A stretch of 64,000 nt of DNA from Flavobacteriaceae bacterium PS02338 (GCA_029959615.1 JASCOD010000002.1:434001-498000), one strand, 5' to 3'. Positions 17,725 through 27,847 are shown, counted from the first letter of the stretch. The notes: a model not told the origin generated them from the letters alone. Numbers and translations are program-made.

Positions 17725-18939
17725 TTAATGGTGCTTTCTAAGTGTTTGGTAGCAAATTACAATTGAAACACAAGTGAGTACTGCGCCCATCATAAATGGT
17801 GCACCTGGAAAGTAAATGCTATCGTTGTTATGGTTTGTGAAATGGGCAAAAAGCGAAGACATCATTAATGGACCAATAATACTCGCTAAACTCATAAAGC
17901 TGGTCATAATTCCTTGCAGTTCTCCTTGCTCATCTGGTTTTACTTGGGTCGAAATAATGCCCTGAATAGCAGGTCCAGTTATTCCAGCTAGAGCATAGGG
18001 TACTATAATGGCAAACATCATCCATCCCTTAGAAGCGAAAGCAAATAAAATAAAGCCCAATACATACAAGCATAATCCTAGCATAATAGATTTTTTGTGT
18101 CCAAATTTAGGTATGATTATTCTAATTAATCCTCCTTGTACTATGGCTACAGTTATGCCTACAAAGCCCAATGAATAACCAATCCAAGTTTCGTTCCATT
18201 GGAATTTCTCTTGCGTATAAAACGACCATACCGTTTGTGTAGATTGTGCTGCGATATACAAAATAAGTAACGAGGCTAGTAGTCCTAATAGAGATGGGTA
18301 GCGTTTGATTTGCATTAGGGCTCCTATAGGGTTAGCTCGTTTCCAATCAAATTCTCTTCTATTTTCTTTCTTTAATGATTCTGGTAGAATGAAATAGCCG
18401 TATAACCAATTAATAAGTGATAAGCCTCCAGCAATCATGAACGGAACTCTCGTGCCAAATTGGCTAAATACTCCGCCTATAACTGGGCCAATGATAAATC
18501 CTAGTCCAAAAGCAGCTCCAATTAAACCAAAGTTTTGTGCTCTTTTATCTGGAGTACTTACGTCGGCAATATAAGCAGATGCCGTAGTGATACTCGCCCC
18601 ACAAAGACCGGCAATGATACGTCCAATAAATAACAAAGTAATGGTGTGTGCGAAAGATAGAAAGAAATAATCAATGGCCATTCCGAAAAGAGATATTAGT
18701 AAGACCGGACGACGTCCCATTTTATCACTTAGTGCTCCAAGAATAGGAGAGCAAACGAACATCATTAACGAGTAAACAGTAAGTAGAATTCCACCATATT
18801 CAGAAGCTTCGCTAAGTGTTGCACCAGTTAATTCTTTAATTAAAGCTGGCATAATTGGAATAATAATTCCGAAACCTATGCAGTCGAATAGGATAGTAAC
18901 CAGTATGAAAAAGACACCGGCATTTCTGTTGTTCGCCAT
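17725..18939 (-). CDS. MFS transporter, TCR/Tet-type drug:H+ antiporter
   Basis: A 404-residue permease with about 12 hydrophobic helices. Motif A is seen in the loop between helices 2 and 3 as GALSDKMGRRPVLL, and the TetA-like ALIKELTG and LCGASITTASAYIADVSTP segments place it in the TCR/Tet family (DHA1). The likely role is proton-driven export of a small molecule. Similarity to TetA does not show tetracycline resistance, and no TetR-type regulator is adjacent. A -7 element at 18960-18967 precedes it. Confidence 0.9.
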   Translation of the reverse strand: MANNRNAGVFFILVTILFDCIGFGIIIPIMPALIKELTGATLSEASEYGGILLTVYSLMMFVCSPILGALSDKMGRRPVLLISLFGMAIDYFFLSFAHTITLLFIGRIIAGLCGASITTASAYIADVSTPDKRAQNFGLIGAAFGLGFIIGPVIGGVFSQFGTRVPFMIAGGLSLINWLYGYFILPESLKKENRREFDWKRANPIGALMQIKRYPSLLGLLASLLILYIAAQSTQTVWSFYTQEKFQWNETWIGYSLGFVGITVAIVQGGLIRIIIPKFGHKKSIMLGLCLYVLGFILFAFASKGWMMFAIIVPYALAGITGPAIQGIISTQVKPDEQGELQGIMTSFMSLASIIGPLMMSSLFAHFTNHNNDSIYFPGAPFMMGAVLTCVSIVICYQTLRKHH

Positions 18940-19260
18940 GTTATATTTTGTTTGGATTGCAAAGGTAGTATAATTTGCGATTAACGATTTTAAGTTTGCA
19001 ATTGTTGCTTTTTAAAATCATTGTTGGAGTTTGTTGATTTAGGCTCTAAACTTCAAAACCTCCCATTTATTTGGTTAAAATTAGGGTCGAAATTATATTT
19101 TGTCTAAATACATAACTATCTGTAGTTCTATTTATTAATATGTTTTAATTGAATTTTTTCTGCTTTTTAAAGATGATTTATTGATGAGGAATAGTGTAAA
19201 AAACGGAATAAAATTTTGTTTAGTTATTTTTTAATCTGTAAATCAGTATTTTATGTATTT
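18940..19260. other. AT-rich intergenic region with one promoter element
   Basis: The stretch contains TACCTTTG on the minus strand (18960-18967), a perfect TAnnTTTG -7 element that would start the MFS transcript about 16 nt before its ATG. The remaining ~290 bp, downstream of the 82-residue gene, are very AT-rich; I see no reading frame, repeat or clear hairpin in them. Confidence 0.55.
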
Positions 19261-19509
19261 TTATTGTTGTCTTTGATAGGCTGTAATGAAGTCACTTCTC
19301 ATTGTTTTGAAACGCTCTATAACGGTGTCTATAAACTCTTCATCGATGATTTGAAACACCTCGTTTACGTCTCCTCCAGTAAGGTCTAATTCAGAAATTT
19401 TGTAACTCTGTTCGTATGGTCCTTGCTCAAATTTTACGATGAACTTTTGGTTCATACTGAAGATGCTAATCTTGCATTGCGGATGTGGTAGTTCTGCTAT
19501 AATTCTCAT
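19261..19509 (-). CDS. Conserved hypothetical small protein (82 aa)
   Basis: An 82-residue soluble protein starting MRIIAELPHPQCKISIFSMN. It has no signal peptide or membrane segment, and predicted strands at the start (QKFIVKFEQGPYEQSYKIS) are followed by a helical, acidic C-terminal half. I recognise the style as a small cytosolic protein common in Sphingobacteriaceae, but know no function. It lies upstream of the S46 peptidase on the same strand, separated by 135 bp and a hairpin, so it may be transcribed separately. Confidence 0.7.
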   Translation of the reverse strand: MRIIAELPHPQCKISIFSMNQKFIVKFEQGPYEQSYKISELDLTGGDVNEVFQIIDEEFIDTVIERFKTMRSDFITAYQRQQ

Positions 19510-19584
19510 TTTTTTAGGGATCAGGAATTAGGTTTTACTAATCGGTTAGATTGCGAATTTTGAAAGAAGGTTTGGTAGATAATT

Positions 19585-19629
19585 TAACGATGAGTAGTTT
19601 GCTGTATCTCGCCAGTCTACTCATCGTTA
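19585..19629 (-). terminator. Hairpin downstream of the S46 peptidase gene
   Basis: TAACGATGAGTAG (19585-19597) pairs exactly with CTACTCATCGTTA (19617-19629). It lies 16 bp beyond the stop of the S46 peptidase gene on the minus strand. The T-run is weak, so it may be a terminator or an mRNA-stabilising hairpin. Confidence 0.6.
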
Positions 19630-19645
19630 TTTTAATATTTTAGGA

Positions 19646-21814
19646 TTAAAGTTTTACACCCATTTCTTTCAGTAAGAAGTCAGCTTTGTCTATTTTTGAC
19701 GCTGCCCAAAGTACATATCTTATATCTACTCCAATGGAGCGACTGTAGCTTTCGTTCCAAGCGTAATCGTTGATCGTTGCGCCATAAGCTCTGTCAAAAT
19801 TTACTCCAATTAATTCTCCATTTGCATTCATAATAGGGGAGCCTGAGTTTCCACCGGTAGTATCCATGTTGTAAAGGAAAGCAACAGGTACGTCATTCAG
19901 CTCCTTCTTCGCAAATGGACCAAAGTCTTTCTTGTTCCAGAGCTCTTTAATGATATTTGGATAATAAAAGTCTGGGTTGCCAGTTGAACCTTTTTCCAAG
20001 ATACCTTTAATAGTAGTATATGGCGACATATAAGTAGCATCGGCTGGAGAGTAGCCACGAACATAACCATATGTTAATCTCAATGTACTATTGGCATCTG
20101 GTACAAAGCCTTTGTTTAAGAACTTCTCCTTAATGTTTACGTAGTCGCCCATTAGTTTGTTCAATATACCGTCTCTGCGATCTTTCTCAGGCTTTATTTC
20201 AGTGATCTGCCGGGCAATGTCGGCTTCTAATAAAAGCAAGCCATCGTTATAGTCGCTAATTGATTTTAGCGATTTCAGTAAAGTATTGAATACGTAGCTT
20301 TCATCCTTTAGTTTTGTGAGCCCGAAAGTATCATTAATGTAGTCATCTACCATTGTCTCATTGTTACTTCCTCTGTTAACGATTTTATCAACTGCAGTTA
20401 CCCGTTGGTTTGACGTGAAGGCTACGGCATCCATCATCATTCTTTTAAAGATGCGTCTGTCTGCGTCGATATCATAAGCGTTGTAGATGTTGCCCAAAGT
20501 CTGTTTCAACTTGGTGATGTTGTCGTCAAAATAAGCTTGCTTTTGTGCGATAGGTTGTTTAGCTAGATTGCTTTTAAAAGTATTGATGTTTTTGGCAACA
20601 TTAACTAAGCTAGTCGAATTGTATACCTGACTAAACCATAAATCTCTATTGGCGTCGCTATTGATCAATCTGTATAGTTGATCGATATTAGCCATCAAAT
20701 CACCGTATTGCGCTTTTATGGCTACATTTCCGTTGATGAATTCTGCCAATGCAGCATCCTCTTGTTGCTTTTGAGCGACTAGATCAATTCCTTTGATGCC
20801 AGCTAATTTACCTCTGTAGTTTTTCATTACATTGGCATTGCGTTTTATGCGTGTAGCCAGTTTGATCTCTGTGGCTTTGTTTTTCTTTCCAAGGGCTTCC
20901 ATAGTTGCATTTTGGAAATCGAATAACTCTGAGGTATATGGTAATACGTATTTAGCTTGGTAAGCTATAAACTGCGCAGGGCGATGACGGAAAGTCCGGC
21001 CAGGATAACCAAGGATAAAGACGAAATCTTCTTCGTTGGTGCCGCTAGCATTTACTTTTAATGATTTTTTAGGTTTAAATGGGATATTGTCTTTACTATA
21101 TTTGGCTGGTTTTCCATCTTTACCTACATAGGCTCTCATGAAAGAATAATCGCCTGTGTGGCGTGGCCAGACCCAGTTATCAGTTTCTCCACCAAATTCT
21201 CCAATCTGACGGTTCGGTACGTAGACCAGTCTCACATCTTGAATTGTTTTGTATTTGAAAAGTACGTAGGTTTTTCCAATGAACATTTCCGAAACTTCTG
21301 CTTTAATACTTGGATCTTTCTGTTCTGCGTCGGCAGCAATATTTTTCATCATGTTATTGATCATCTGCAAACGAGCGGCAGGATCTTCAATATTTGCAAC
21401 TGAGCCTAGTATTTGATCAGATACATCTTCATAACTATCCGTAATACGACAAGTTAGCCCTTTCGCTTCAATTTCTTGTTCACGAGATCTAGCAACAAAT
21501 CCATTGTTTAAGTAATCATTTTCTGGGGTGCTTGCTAATTGTACTGCGCTAAATGCGCAGTGGTGATTGGTAATGATTAATCCTTCGTCAGAAACAAACG
21601 ACCCGGTGCATCCGCCTACATTAACTAGAGCATCTACTAAACTTATACCGTTTGGGTTATATACCTCATTAGGTTCTATTTTTAAACCTGCTTTTTTTAA
21701 ATCTACTTTGTGTATTTCGCTTAATGGAAACATACCTTCCTCACGAAATTTATATCCCAAAAGGACAAGACCTACCGTTAGGAGTAAAGTAATTGATAAG
21801 ATTTTCTTGTTCAT
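19646..21814 (-). CDS. S46 family dipeptidyl peptidase (DPP7/DPP11-like)
   Basis: A 722-residue exported serine peptidase with an N-terminal hydrophobic signal (about 5-21). The S46 catalytic His is in ITNHHCAF (His85), and the nucleophile Ser is in TTGGNSGSP (near residue 657). S46 enzymes remove dipeptides from peptide N-termini in the periplasm. Eighteen residues after the Ser lies an Arg (in NFDRAYG), which aligns with the Arg that gives DPP11 its Asp/Glu preference, where DPP7 has Gly. I therefore lean to a DPP11-like specificity (inference from hand alignment). Length fits both types. Confidence 0.93.
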   Translation of the reverse strand: MNKKILSITLLLTVGLVLLGYKFREEGMFPLSEIHKVDLKKAGLKIEPNEVYNPNGISLVDALVNVGGCTGSFVSDEGLIITNHHCAFSAVQLASTPENDYLNNGFVARSREQEIEAKGLTCRITDSYEDVSDQILGSVANIEDPAARLQMINNMMKNIAADAEQKDPSIKAEVSEMFIGKTYVLFKYKTIQDVRLVYVPNRQIGEFGGETDNWVWPRHTGDYSFMRAYVGKDGKPAKYSKDNIPFKPKKSLKVNASGTNEEDFVFILGYPGRTFRHRPAQFIAYQAKYVLPYTSELFDFQNATMEALGKKNKATEIKLATRIKRNANVMKNYRGKLAGIKGIDLVAQKQQEDAALAEFINGNVAIKAQYGDLMANIDQLYRLINSDANRDLWFSQVYNSTSLVNVAKNINTFKSNLAKQPIAQKQAYFDDNITKLKQTLGNIYNAYDIDADRRIFKRMMMDAVAFTSNQRVTAVDKIVNRGSNNETMVDDYINDTFGLTKLKDESYVFNTLLKSLKSISDYNDGLLLLEADIARQITEIKPEKDRRDGILNKLMGDYVNIKEKFLNKGFVPDANSTLRLTYGYVRGYSPADATYMSPYTTIKGILEKGSTGNPDFYYPNIIKELWNKKDFGPFAKKELNDVPVAFLYNMDTTGGNSGSPIMNANGELIGVNFDRAYGATINDYAWNESYSRSIGVDIRYVLWAASKIDKADFLLKEMGVKL

Positions 21815-21958
21815 TGTGTTGTTAGTTAAGTTCTAATCGTTCAAAACTAAGGAAATTGTTTCAGCTCGCCGAAGATTGTGGAATAGTTGTATAATGTGGA
21901 TTAGCTCGAATTGCCACGATCGTTGTTTTAAACCTGCAACCTGATAACTGAAAACTGT

Positions 21959-21966
21959 TAACTTTG
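21959..21966 (+). promoter_or_regulatory. -7 element (TAACTTTG) for a leaderless transcript
   Basis: TAACTTTG matches TAnnTTTG and is followed by CATC and the ATG of the GAF/fRMsr gene, so transcription should begin at or within a base of the start codon. No good -33 element is seen. Confidence 0.5.
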
Positions 21967-21970
21967 CATC

Positions 21971-22447
21971 ATGGCAGAAGATTTATCGATTTTAAAAGAA
22001 GCAACGAAAGAAGAGAAGTACTTATCTATCATTCCTCAAATTGAGGCGTTGGTAGAAGGCGAGGCTGATTTGATTGCTAACCTAGCAAATATAAGTGCAG
22101 CATTAAAAGAACAGTTTAACTGGTTTTGGGTTGGTTTTTATTTAGTTAAAGATGAGGAGCTTGTTTTAGGTCCATTTCAAGGGCCGGTAGCTTGTACTCG
22201 AATTAAGAAAGGTAAGGGAGTTTGTGGTGCATCATGGCAACAAGAAAAAACACTGGTGGTGCCAAATGTGGATGAATTCCCTGAGCATATCGCTTGCGCA
22301 TCAGCATCGAAATCTGAAATTGTATTGCCAGTCTATAGAAATGGTGAAATTATAGGTGTGTTGGATGTAGATAGTGAATATCTATCTCATTTTGATGCTA
22401 TTGATGATGATTATTTAAATAAAATAGTTAGTTTAATTGATGCCTAA
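21971..22447 (+). CDS. GAF-domain free methionine-(R)-sulfoxide reductase
   Basis: A 158-residue single GAF domain protein. The sequence NWFWVGFYLV, GVCGASWQQEKTLVVPNVDEFPEHIAC and SEIVLPVYRNGEIIGVLDVDS matches the fRMsr (MsrC) family, including the catalytic cysteines in ACTR, GVCG and HIAC. It reduces free Met-(R)-sulfoxide with thioredoxin. It overlaps the next gene, a DNA glycosylase, by eight bases, so the two are translationally linked, an oxidative and alkylation damage pairing. Confidence 0.93.
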   Translation: MAEDLSILKEATKEEKYLSIIPQIEALVEGEADLIANLANISAALKEQFNWFWVGFYLVKDEELVLGPFQGPVACTRIKKGKGVCGASWQQEKTLVVPNVDEFPEHIACASASKSEIVLPVYRNGEIIGVLDVDSEYLSHFDAIDDDYLNKIVSLIDA

Positions 22448-23042
22448 ATTACCATTAGATTTTTATCAGAAAGAAGATGTAGTGAGTGTTGCAAAACAGT
22501 TACTTGGCAAGCTATTGTTCACTCGAATTAATGGTCAACTTAGTGGGGGGATCATTACAGAAACTGAAGCTTATGATGGTATTGTAGACAAGGCATGCCA
22601 TGCTTACGGTGGTAAAAATACGAATAGAACTGCAACCATGTTTTTGGGCGGCGGTGTAACTTACGTTTATCTATGTTATGGGATTCATCATTTATTAAAT
22701 GTGGTGAGTGGTAAAGAAGGAAACCCCCAAGCAGTGTTGATTAGAGCTATTGAGCCAACTGTAGGTATAGAAACCATGCTCCGACGTAGAAAGATGGAAA
22801 AAATAGCGCCACGTATTACTGCTGGTCCTGGAGCGCTTTCTCAAGCTTTAGGGATAGATAAGCAGTTGAATGCTAAAGATCTTCTGGCTGACGAAATATG
22901 GATTGAGGATGGAAACGCATATAAAGATGAGGAAATTGTTGCGACTACCCGTATTGGTGTAGCATATGCGCAGGAGCATGCTTTATGGCCATTTCGTTTT
23001 TATATTAAAGGAAATAAGTACGTTAGTAAACCGAATAGTTGA
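22440..23042 (+). CDS. DNA-3-methyladenine glycosylase (MPG/AAG family)
   Basis: A ~200-residue alkyladenine glycosylase. Motifs seen are ITETEAYDG (catalytic Glu region), ACHAYGGKNTNRTATMFLGGG, TYVYLCYGIHHLLNVV, and ITAGPGALSQALGI. It excises alkylated and deaminated purines to begin base-excision repair. The ATG at 22440 is chosen (a TTG three bases earlier is in frame) and overlaps the end of the upstream GAF gene, which implies translational coupling. Length is typical. Confidence 0.95.
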   Translation: MPKLPLDFYQKEDVVSVAKQLLGKLLFTRINGQLSGGIITETEAYDGIVDKACHAYGGKNTNRTATMFLGGGVTYVYLCYGIHHLLNVVSGKEGNPQAVLIRAIEPTVGIETMLRRRKMEKIAPRITAGPGALSQALGIDKQLNAKDLLADEIWIEDGNAYKDEEIVATTRIGVAYAQEHALWPFRFYIKGNKYVSKPNS

Positions 23043-23078
23043 TACCTTCATCGCAAGTATGAAGTAATGACGATATGG

Positions 23079-23912
23079 TTAGTTTAAAGGATACTTCGCA
23101 TTTAAAATTATTCCTTCATCACTCAACAATTCATGAAGTATTGGATCTTTCAATATTTCAGTAAGTCTTACTCGTTTTCCATTCAAATATCCAATATTAC
23201 TTATTAACCTTACTCCATGACTATAATCTGCCCAAGTGTTGGTGTGTTTGTTATAAACAGGCTGAATAGCTTTGCCATCTAATTTATGCCATCCGTAAAT
23301 TACCACTCTTGGTGTTGGCTGCCCATAAATTTTATTGGAAATGATGATGTCTTTCTTATTTCCAGCTGTCAGTTCAGATTGTTGGTGTCTTTGCTTAAAT
23401 GATTGCAGTTGTTTCAGTACGGTATCGTTGTGTGCCATAAATACTGGAACAGTCGTCATCGCCTTACTTGGTAAAATAGGTTGGGGGTCTAACTTTATTT
23501 TTGCTTGCTTATAAATATCATCTACCATTTTTTTTGTTGGCAGTATAGAATGTGTTAAGTCAGCAATTTGCTGAGCCAACATTGGTGTAGTTGGTGTATA
23601 GAAATAATCATCATTAGTGCCGATAGAAAGATAATCTGATGTGGTATAAAATTCTAGTTTATAGTTTGTTTCATTGATTACTTTCTGTATTTGTATAGGA
23701 TTGAGTTTTCTTAAGAAATCAGGTATGTTTCCATTTTTTATTTCTGCATAAATAATTTTCTCTCTATCAGTAAGACTTAAACTTGTATCAGAAATTGACT
23801 TGGCAAACTGACTTCCCGTTGAGGCGTTCGCTTTACGTTTTTTCAATTTAATTTCCTGAGCAAACGAATTTAGGCTCATTAAAAAGACAAAGAAGTAAAG
23901 TAGGTTTTTCAT
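23079..23912 (-). CDS. Hypothetical secreted protein (277 aa)
   Basis: A 277-residue protein with an N-terminal signal peptide ([19 protein letters not shown]), so exported. A basic linker ([10 protein letters not shown]) follows and then a soluble domain with [39 protein letters not shown] and a C-terminal stretch on [20 protein letters not shown] do not recognise the family. It overlaps the preceding queG gene by four bases (ATGA), so it is co-translated with it; the functional link is unclear. Confidence 0.75.
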   Translation of the reverse strand: MKNLLYFFVFLMSLNSFAQEIKLKKRKANASTGSQFAKSISDTSLSLTDREKIIYAEIKNGNIPDFLRKLNPIQIQKVINETNYKLEFYTTSDYLSIGTNDDYFYTPTTPMLAQQIADLTHSILPTKKMVDDIYKQAKIKLDPQPILPSKAMTTVPVFMAHNDTVLKQLQSFKQRHQQSELTAGNKKDIIISNKIYGQPTPRVVIYGWHKLDGKAIQPVYNKHTNTWADYSHGVRLISNIGYLNGKRVRLTEILKDPILHELLSDEGIILNAKYPLN

Positions 23913-24844
23913 GGTTGTTGTAAAAAATCGATGTTACGTTTTAATCCATTGTATTTTGTACGTTTCACCGGAGAATTTTTGAATACACGTTTAAAGACTT
24001 CATCAGTCATGTCTATTAGCTCACTTTTACTTAAGCCAAGTAAATCTTCCTTAGGTATGAAATTCTCTTCGCTGTGTACAGTTGCAAATCTATTCCATGG
24101 ACAAACATCTTGACAAATATCGCAGCCAAACATCCAATTATCCATTTTACCTTTGAACTCTGTAGGTATTTCATTTTTAAGTTCTATAGTCAAGTATGAA
24201 ATACATCTACTCCCGTCAACTGTGTAAGGTGCAATAATGGCGTCGGTAGGACAGGCATCAATACATCGGGTACAAGAACCGCAATGATCTGTAGGAAATG
24301 GGTTATCATATTCTAGGTCAAGATCAATGATCAGCTCTGCTAAAAAAAAGAAGGAACCAGCTTGCTTACTGATGAGGTTTGAATTTTTACCTCGCCAACC
24401 TAAACCAGCTTTTTGTGCCCATGCTTTGTCCATTACCGGAGCAGAGTCTACAAAACAACGTCCATCAACTTCGCCAATATGATCCCTTATGAATGCCATC
24501 AATTCTTGTAATTTATCTTTAATTACAGAATGATAATCCATGCCATAAGCATACTTCGAAATTTTTGGGGCATTTATGTCTGCTTGCTTTTGCTCCGTAA
24601 AGTAATTTAAGGTTAACGAAACTATTGATTTAGAACCTTCGACCAAAATCCTTGGGTCCAGTCGTTTATCGAAATAATTTTCCATATAACCCATTTCGCC
24701 ATGATGATTGGCTTTTAACCAATTTTCTAACCTAGGAGCTTCTTCTTCCAGAAACTCGGCCTTAGCAATGCCACAGCTCATAAAGCCTAAACGCAGGGCT
24801 TCTTGCTTAATCATCTGACTGTATTTTGCGGCTTGGCTAAACAT
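23909..24844 (-). CDS. queG: Epoxyqueuosine reductase QueG
   Basis: A 311-residue cobalamin-dependent iron-sulfur enzyme that carries out the last step of queuosine biosynthesis on tRNA, reducing epoxyqueuosine to queuosine. Two 4Fe-4S cysteine sets are visible: [16 protein letters not shown] (about 185-200) and [11 protein letters not shown] (about 241-252). The region before them ([22 protein letters not shown]) is conserved in QueG. Length is normal. A TATCTTTG element eight bases before its ATG suggests an almost leaderless mRNA. Confidence 0.95.
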   Translation of the reverse strand: MFSQAAKYSQMIKQEALRLGFMSCGIAKAEFLEEEAPRLENWLKANHHGEMGYMENYFDKRLDPRILVEGSKSIVSLTLNYFTEQKQADINAPKISKYAYGMDYHSVIKDKLQELMAFIRDHIGEVDGRCFVDSAPVMDKAWAQKAGLGWRGKNSNLISKQAGSFFFLAELIIDLDLEYDNPFPTDHCGSCTRCIDACPTDAIIAPYTVDGSRCISYLTIELKNEIPTEFKGKMDNWMFGCDICQDVCPWNRFATVHSEENFIPKEDLLGLSKSELIDMTDEVFKRVFKNSPVKRTKYNGLKRNIDFLQQP

Positions 24845-24852
24845 TTTCGATA

Positions 24853-24860
24853 CAAAGATA
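24853..24860 (-). promoter_or_regulatory. -7 element (TATCTTTG) upstream of queG
   Basis: A perfect TAnnTTTG element on the minus strand, eight bases before the queG ATG. The expected transcript would have a leader of only a few bases. Confidence 0.5.
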
Positions 24861-24955
24861 ACCTTTTACTAAAAAAACCTTTTAACTGCTTTGTTTGTTA
24901 AGCATAAGAACACAATGAAAGTTATTACGTGTACACTAAATTTAAATCTCGTATT

Positions 24956-25177
24956 ATGGAAAATCAAACAGAAAATATAGACGATCAAAATAAACATATA
25001 ACTACGAATGTAGAAACTGATTATGAAGCGCATAAGGAAAACCCGGCTCCAGCACCAACAGTTAACGAACCTGATAATAAAGGAGCAGGGCAGGCTATGA
25101 AATGGATAATTCCAATTGTGATAGCAATATTGCTGATTGTTTGGTTTATCTTTTTCAGAGATAATGTAACAAAATAG
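24956..25177 (+). CDS. Small tail-anchored membrane protein (73 aa)
   Basis: From the ATG at 24956 (an in-frame GTG at 24929 is less likely) this gives 73 residues: a polar, Asn/Glu/Pro-rich N-terminal half (ENPAPAPTVNEPDN) and one hydrophobic helix near the C-terminus (WIIPIVIAILLIVWFIFF). It looks like a single-pass inner-membrane protein with most of its length on one side. I know no function. It is a lone gene between divergent queG and convergent GNAT-nitrilase. Confidence 0.65.
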   Translation: MENQTENIDDQNKHITTNVETDYEAHKENPAPAPTVNEPDNKGAGQAMKWIIPIVIAILLIVWFIFFRDNVTK

Positions 25178-25222
25178 AACGTTTAGTCTTAGTCACTGTG
25201 ACCAACAGGCTATATTTTGATT

Positions 25223-25250
25223 GTAAAGCTGCTTATTTGAGCAGCTTTAC
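25223..25250. terminator. Hairpin between convergent genes
   Basis: GTAAAGCTGC (25223-25232) pairs with GCAGCTTTAC (25241-25250) around an 8-nt loop. It lies 46 bp after the small membrane gene and covers the last codons and stop of the GNAT-nitrilase gene. T-runs are weak on both strands, so the terminator role is tentative. Confidence 0.5.
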
Positions 25251-26738
25251 TTCGTATAAATCCTTCCGTCTATCTTTTAATATTTTCACGGTTCCGAAAT
25301 GATGTAATTCATCTAGAAGATGTAAATCAACATCAACCACCAACATCATTTCTGTATTAGGCGTAGTTTCGGCTTTTATTGCGTTGGTTGGAAAAGCAAA
25401 ATCTGAAGGTGTAAATACAGCCGATTGTGCAAATTGGATATCCATATTGTTCACTTTAGGTAAATTACCTACACAACCCGCAATCGCCACATAGCATTCG
25501 TTTTCTATCGCTCTAGCTTGTGCACAATGTCTTACTCTCGTATATCCATTTTGTGTATCAGTAAGAAATGGTACAAATAAAATCTGCATTCCTTGATCGG
25601 CATAAATACGGCTCAGCTCTGGAAATTCAACATCGTAGCAGATCAGGATACCAATTTTACCACAATCGGTATCAAAAACACCAATTTTATCCCCGCCACT
25701 CATTCCGTAATACTTCTTTTCATTAGGTGTAATATGAATTTTCCGATAATCTTCAGTTAAACCATTTCTATGACACAAGTAGGTGGCATTATACAATTTA
25801 CCTTTTTCCTTTACTGGCATGCTACCGGCAATGATATTTACATTATATGAAACTGCATATTCCTGAAGTTTTTGTACAATCTCCTCGGTTTTATCCGCCA
25901 ACTTTTTCATCGCCTCTTGTTCAGGCAAATGATTGTAAGGCTCTAACAAAGGCGTATTAAAAAACTCGGGGAACATAATGAAATCCGATTTATAGCCACT
26001 AACTGCATCTATGAAGAATTTTACCTGTTCATAAAAAGCATCTATATTCGGGAACAGACGCATTTGCCACTGCACCAATCCCAATCTGATAGTTTGGGCA
26101 GAACGTGGCGAAACATTATCATGATAATAGATATTGTTCCATTCAATTAACGTTGCATATTCTTTAGATTCTAAATCGCCAGGTAAATAGTTCTTTAAAA
26201 TCTTACGAACGTGAAAATCATTTGAAATCTGAAAACTCAATGTTGGGTCGTAAATTTCCTTAGTTCTAACTTTGTCAATGTACTGTCTCGGACTTAATTT
26301 ATTGGCATATTCATGGTAACCTGGAATTCTTCCTCCAGCAATGATACTTTCTAAATTAAGTAGCTCACAAAGTTCTTTTCTTGCTTCGTATAAACGTCGG
26401 GCCAATCTCAATCCTCTATAATCTGGATGCACAAAAACCTCAATACCGTAAAGTACATTTCCTAACGGAGTATGGGTCGAAAAGGAATAACTGCCAGTGA
26501 TTTTCTCGTAAGTATGATTGTCGCCAAAAATATCGTAATCTACAATGATAGATAGCGAACAGGCTACTACTTTTTCATCTACAGCTATACAAAGTTGTCC
26601 CTCGGGGAAAATATTTAGAAGGTTCTGTATTTTTGCCTTACTCCAAACGCCGTTTCCGCTGTCTAAGTAAGCTTGTTGCATGGATTCTCTGAGGTCGTTG
26701 TAGTCGTCGATGGTAAGTTTACGTAATTCTATATTCAT
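25233..26738 (-). CDS. GNAT acetyltransferase / carbon-nitrogen hydrolase fusion
   Basis: A 501-residue two-domain enzyme. The N-terminal part (about 1-200) is a GNAT domain with the acetyl-CoA loop motif VHPDYRGLRLARRLYEARKEL. The C-terminal part (about 220-490) is a nitrilase-superfamily amidohydrolase with the Glu-Lys-Cys triad visible in MFPEFFN, YRKIHITPNEK and GILICYDVEFPE. Such fusions are widespread in Bacteroidota, and the substrate is unknown. The gene stands alone on the minus strand, 82 bp downstream of the ruvB stop. Confidence 0.93.
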   Translation of the reverse strand: MNIELRKLTIDDYNDLRESMQQAYLDSGNGVWSKAKIQNLLNIFPEGQLCIAVDEKVVACSLSIIVDYDIFGDNHTYEKITGSYSFSTHTPLGNVLYGIEVFVHPDYRGLRLARRLYEARKELCELLNLESIIAGGRIPGYHEYANKLSPRQYIDKVRTKEIYDPTLSFQISNDFHVRKILKNYLPGDLESKEYATLIEWNNIYYHDNVSPRSAQTIRLGLVQWQMRLFPNIDAFYEQVKFFIDAVSGYKSDFIMFPEFFNTPLLEPYNHLPEQEAMKKLADKTEEIVQKLQEYAVSYNVNIIAGSMPVKEKGKLYNATYLCHRNGLTEDYRKIHITPNEKKYYGMSGGDKIGVFDTDCGKIGILICYDVEFPELSRIYADQGMQILFVPFLTDTQNGYTRVRHCAQARAIENECYVAIAGCVGNLPKVNNMDIQFAQSAVFTPSDFAFPTNAIKAETTPNTEMMLVVDVDLHLLDELHHFGTVKILKDRRKDLYEVKLLK

Positions 26739-26820
26739 ATCTTAAAGGAACAAATAAGCAAACTTATTGTTTAGCTCTGTTTAAGATAGGATTAAAAAAT
26801 CGTACTTTTTAATGAGATTA

Positions 26821-27843
26821 TTAAAACAATTTCCCCGTTTGTCCTAGTTTCACTCTATTTAAGTGCTTGTAAGCAGCTTCTGTAACCTCTCTACCACGAG
26901 CTGTACGCATCAAATAACCTTCTTGGATTAAGAAGGGCTCGTAAACTTCCTCAATAGTTCCGTCATCTTCACCAACTGCAGTTGCTATGGTTTTTAAACC
27001 AACTGGACCACCTTTAAATTTATCAATGATAGCCAACAGAATTTTGTTATCCATTTCATCTAAACCATGTTCATCTACATTTAAAGCAGATAAAGCATAA
27101 CGGGCAATTTCGGTATCTATAGTTCCATTACCTTTAATTTGAGCAAAATCTCGGGTTCTACGTAGCAAAGCATTGGCAATACGTGGCGTACCACGACTAC
27201 GGCGTGCGATTTCGTAGGCTCCTTCGTCACTAATTGGTGTATTTAATATCGCTGACGAACGTAAAACAATGGTTGTTAGTAGTTTGGCGTCATAATAAGC
27301 CAAACGGGAGTTGATTCCAAAACGAGCCCTAAGCGGGGCAGTTAATAAACCAGAACGGGTAGTCGCACCTACGAGGGTAAATGGATTTAAGCCAATTTGC
27401 ACAGAACGGGCATTTGGCCCACTTTCCAACATGATATCAATCTTGAAATCTTCCATAGCAGAGTATAGATATTCCTCGACCAAAGGAGATAAACGATGGA
27501 TTTCATCAATAAAAAGGATATCACCACTATCAAGATTAGTCAAAAGTCCAGCTAAATCACCAGGTTTATCTAAAACTGGACCAGAAGTTACCTTGATATT
27601 TACGCCCATTTCATTCGCAATAATATGCGAAAGTGTGGTTTTTCCTAATCCTGGAGGGCCATGTAAAAGAACGTGATCTAAAGCTTCACCACGTAACTTA
27701 GCTGCTTTAACAAAGATTCGTAAGTTTTCTAAAATCTTATCTTGTCCAGTGAAATCCTCAAACTCCTGTGGACGTAATACTTTCTCAATATCACGTTCTA
27801 TCGGACTAAGGTTTTCAGAAGAAGGATCAAGATTTTCGTTCAT
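26821..27843 (-). CDS. ruvB: Holliday junction branch migration helicase RuvB
   Basis: A 340-residue AAA+ ATPase with the RuvB layout: [21 protein letters not shown] at the start of the ATPase, Walker [10 protein letters not shown], Walker [11 protein letters not shown], sensor 1 VGATTRSG, and the C-terminal winged-helix domain ([24 protein letters not shown]). With RuvA it drives branch migration of Holliday junctions for RuvC. The ATG is preceded four bases upstream by TATATTTG, consistent with a leaderless mRNA. ruvA and ruvC are not in the window. Confidence 0.97.
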   Translation of the reverse strand: MNENLDPSSENLSPIERDIEKVLRPQEFEDFTGQDKILENLRIFVKAAKLRGEALDHVLLHGPPGLGKTTLSHIIANEMGVNIKVTSGPVLDKPGDLAGLLTNLDSGDILFIDEIHRLSPLVEEYLYSAMEDFKIDIMLESGPNARSVQIGLNPFTLVGATTRSGLLTAPLRARFGINSRLAYYDAKLLTTIVLRSSAILNTPISDEGAYEIARRSRGTPRIANALLRRTRDFAQIKGNGTIDTEIARYALSALNVDEHGLDEMDNKILLAIIDKFKGGPVGLKTIATAVGEDDGTIEEVYEPFLIQEGYLMRTARGREVTEAAYKHLNRVKLGQTGKLF

Positions 27844-27847
27844 GTAG

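Noticed and set aside
24929..24955. A GTG start for the small tail-anchored protein at 24956
   Set aside because: The ATG gives a more usual start; the preceding nine codons look like leader sequence.
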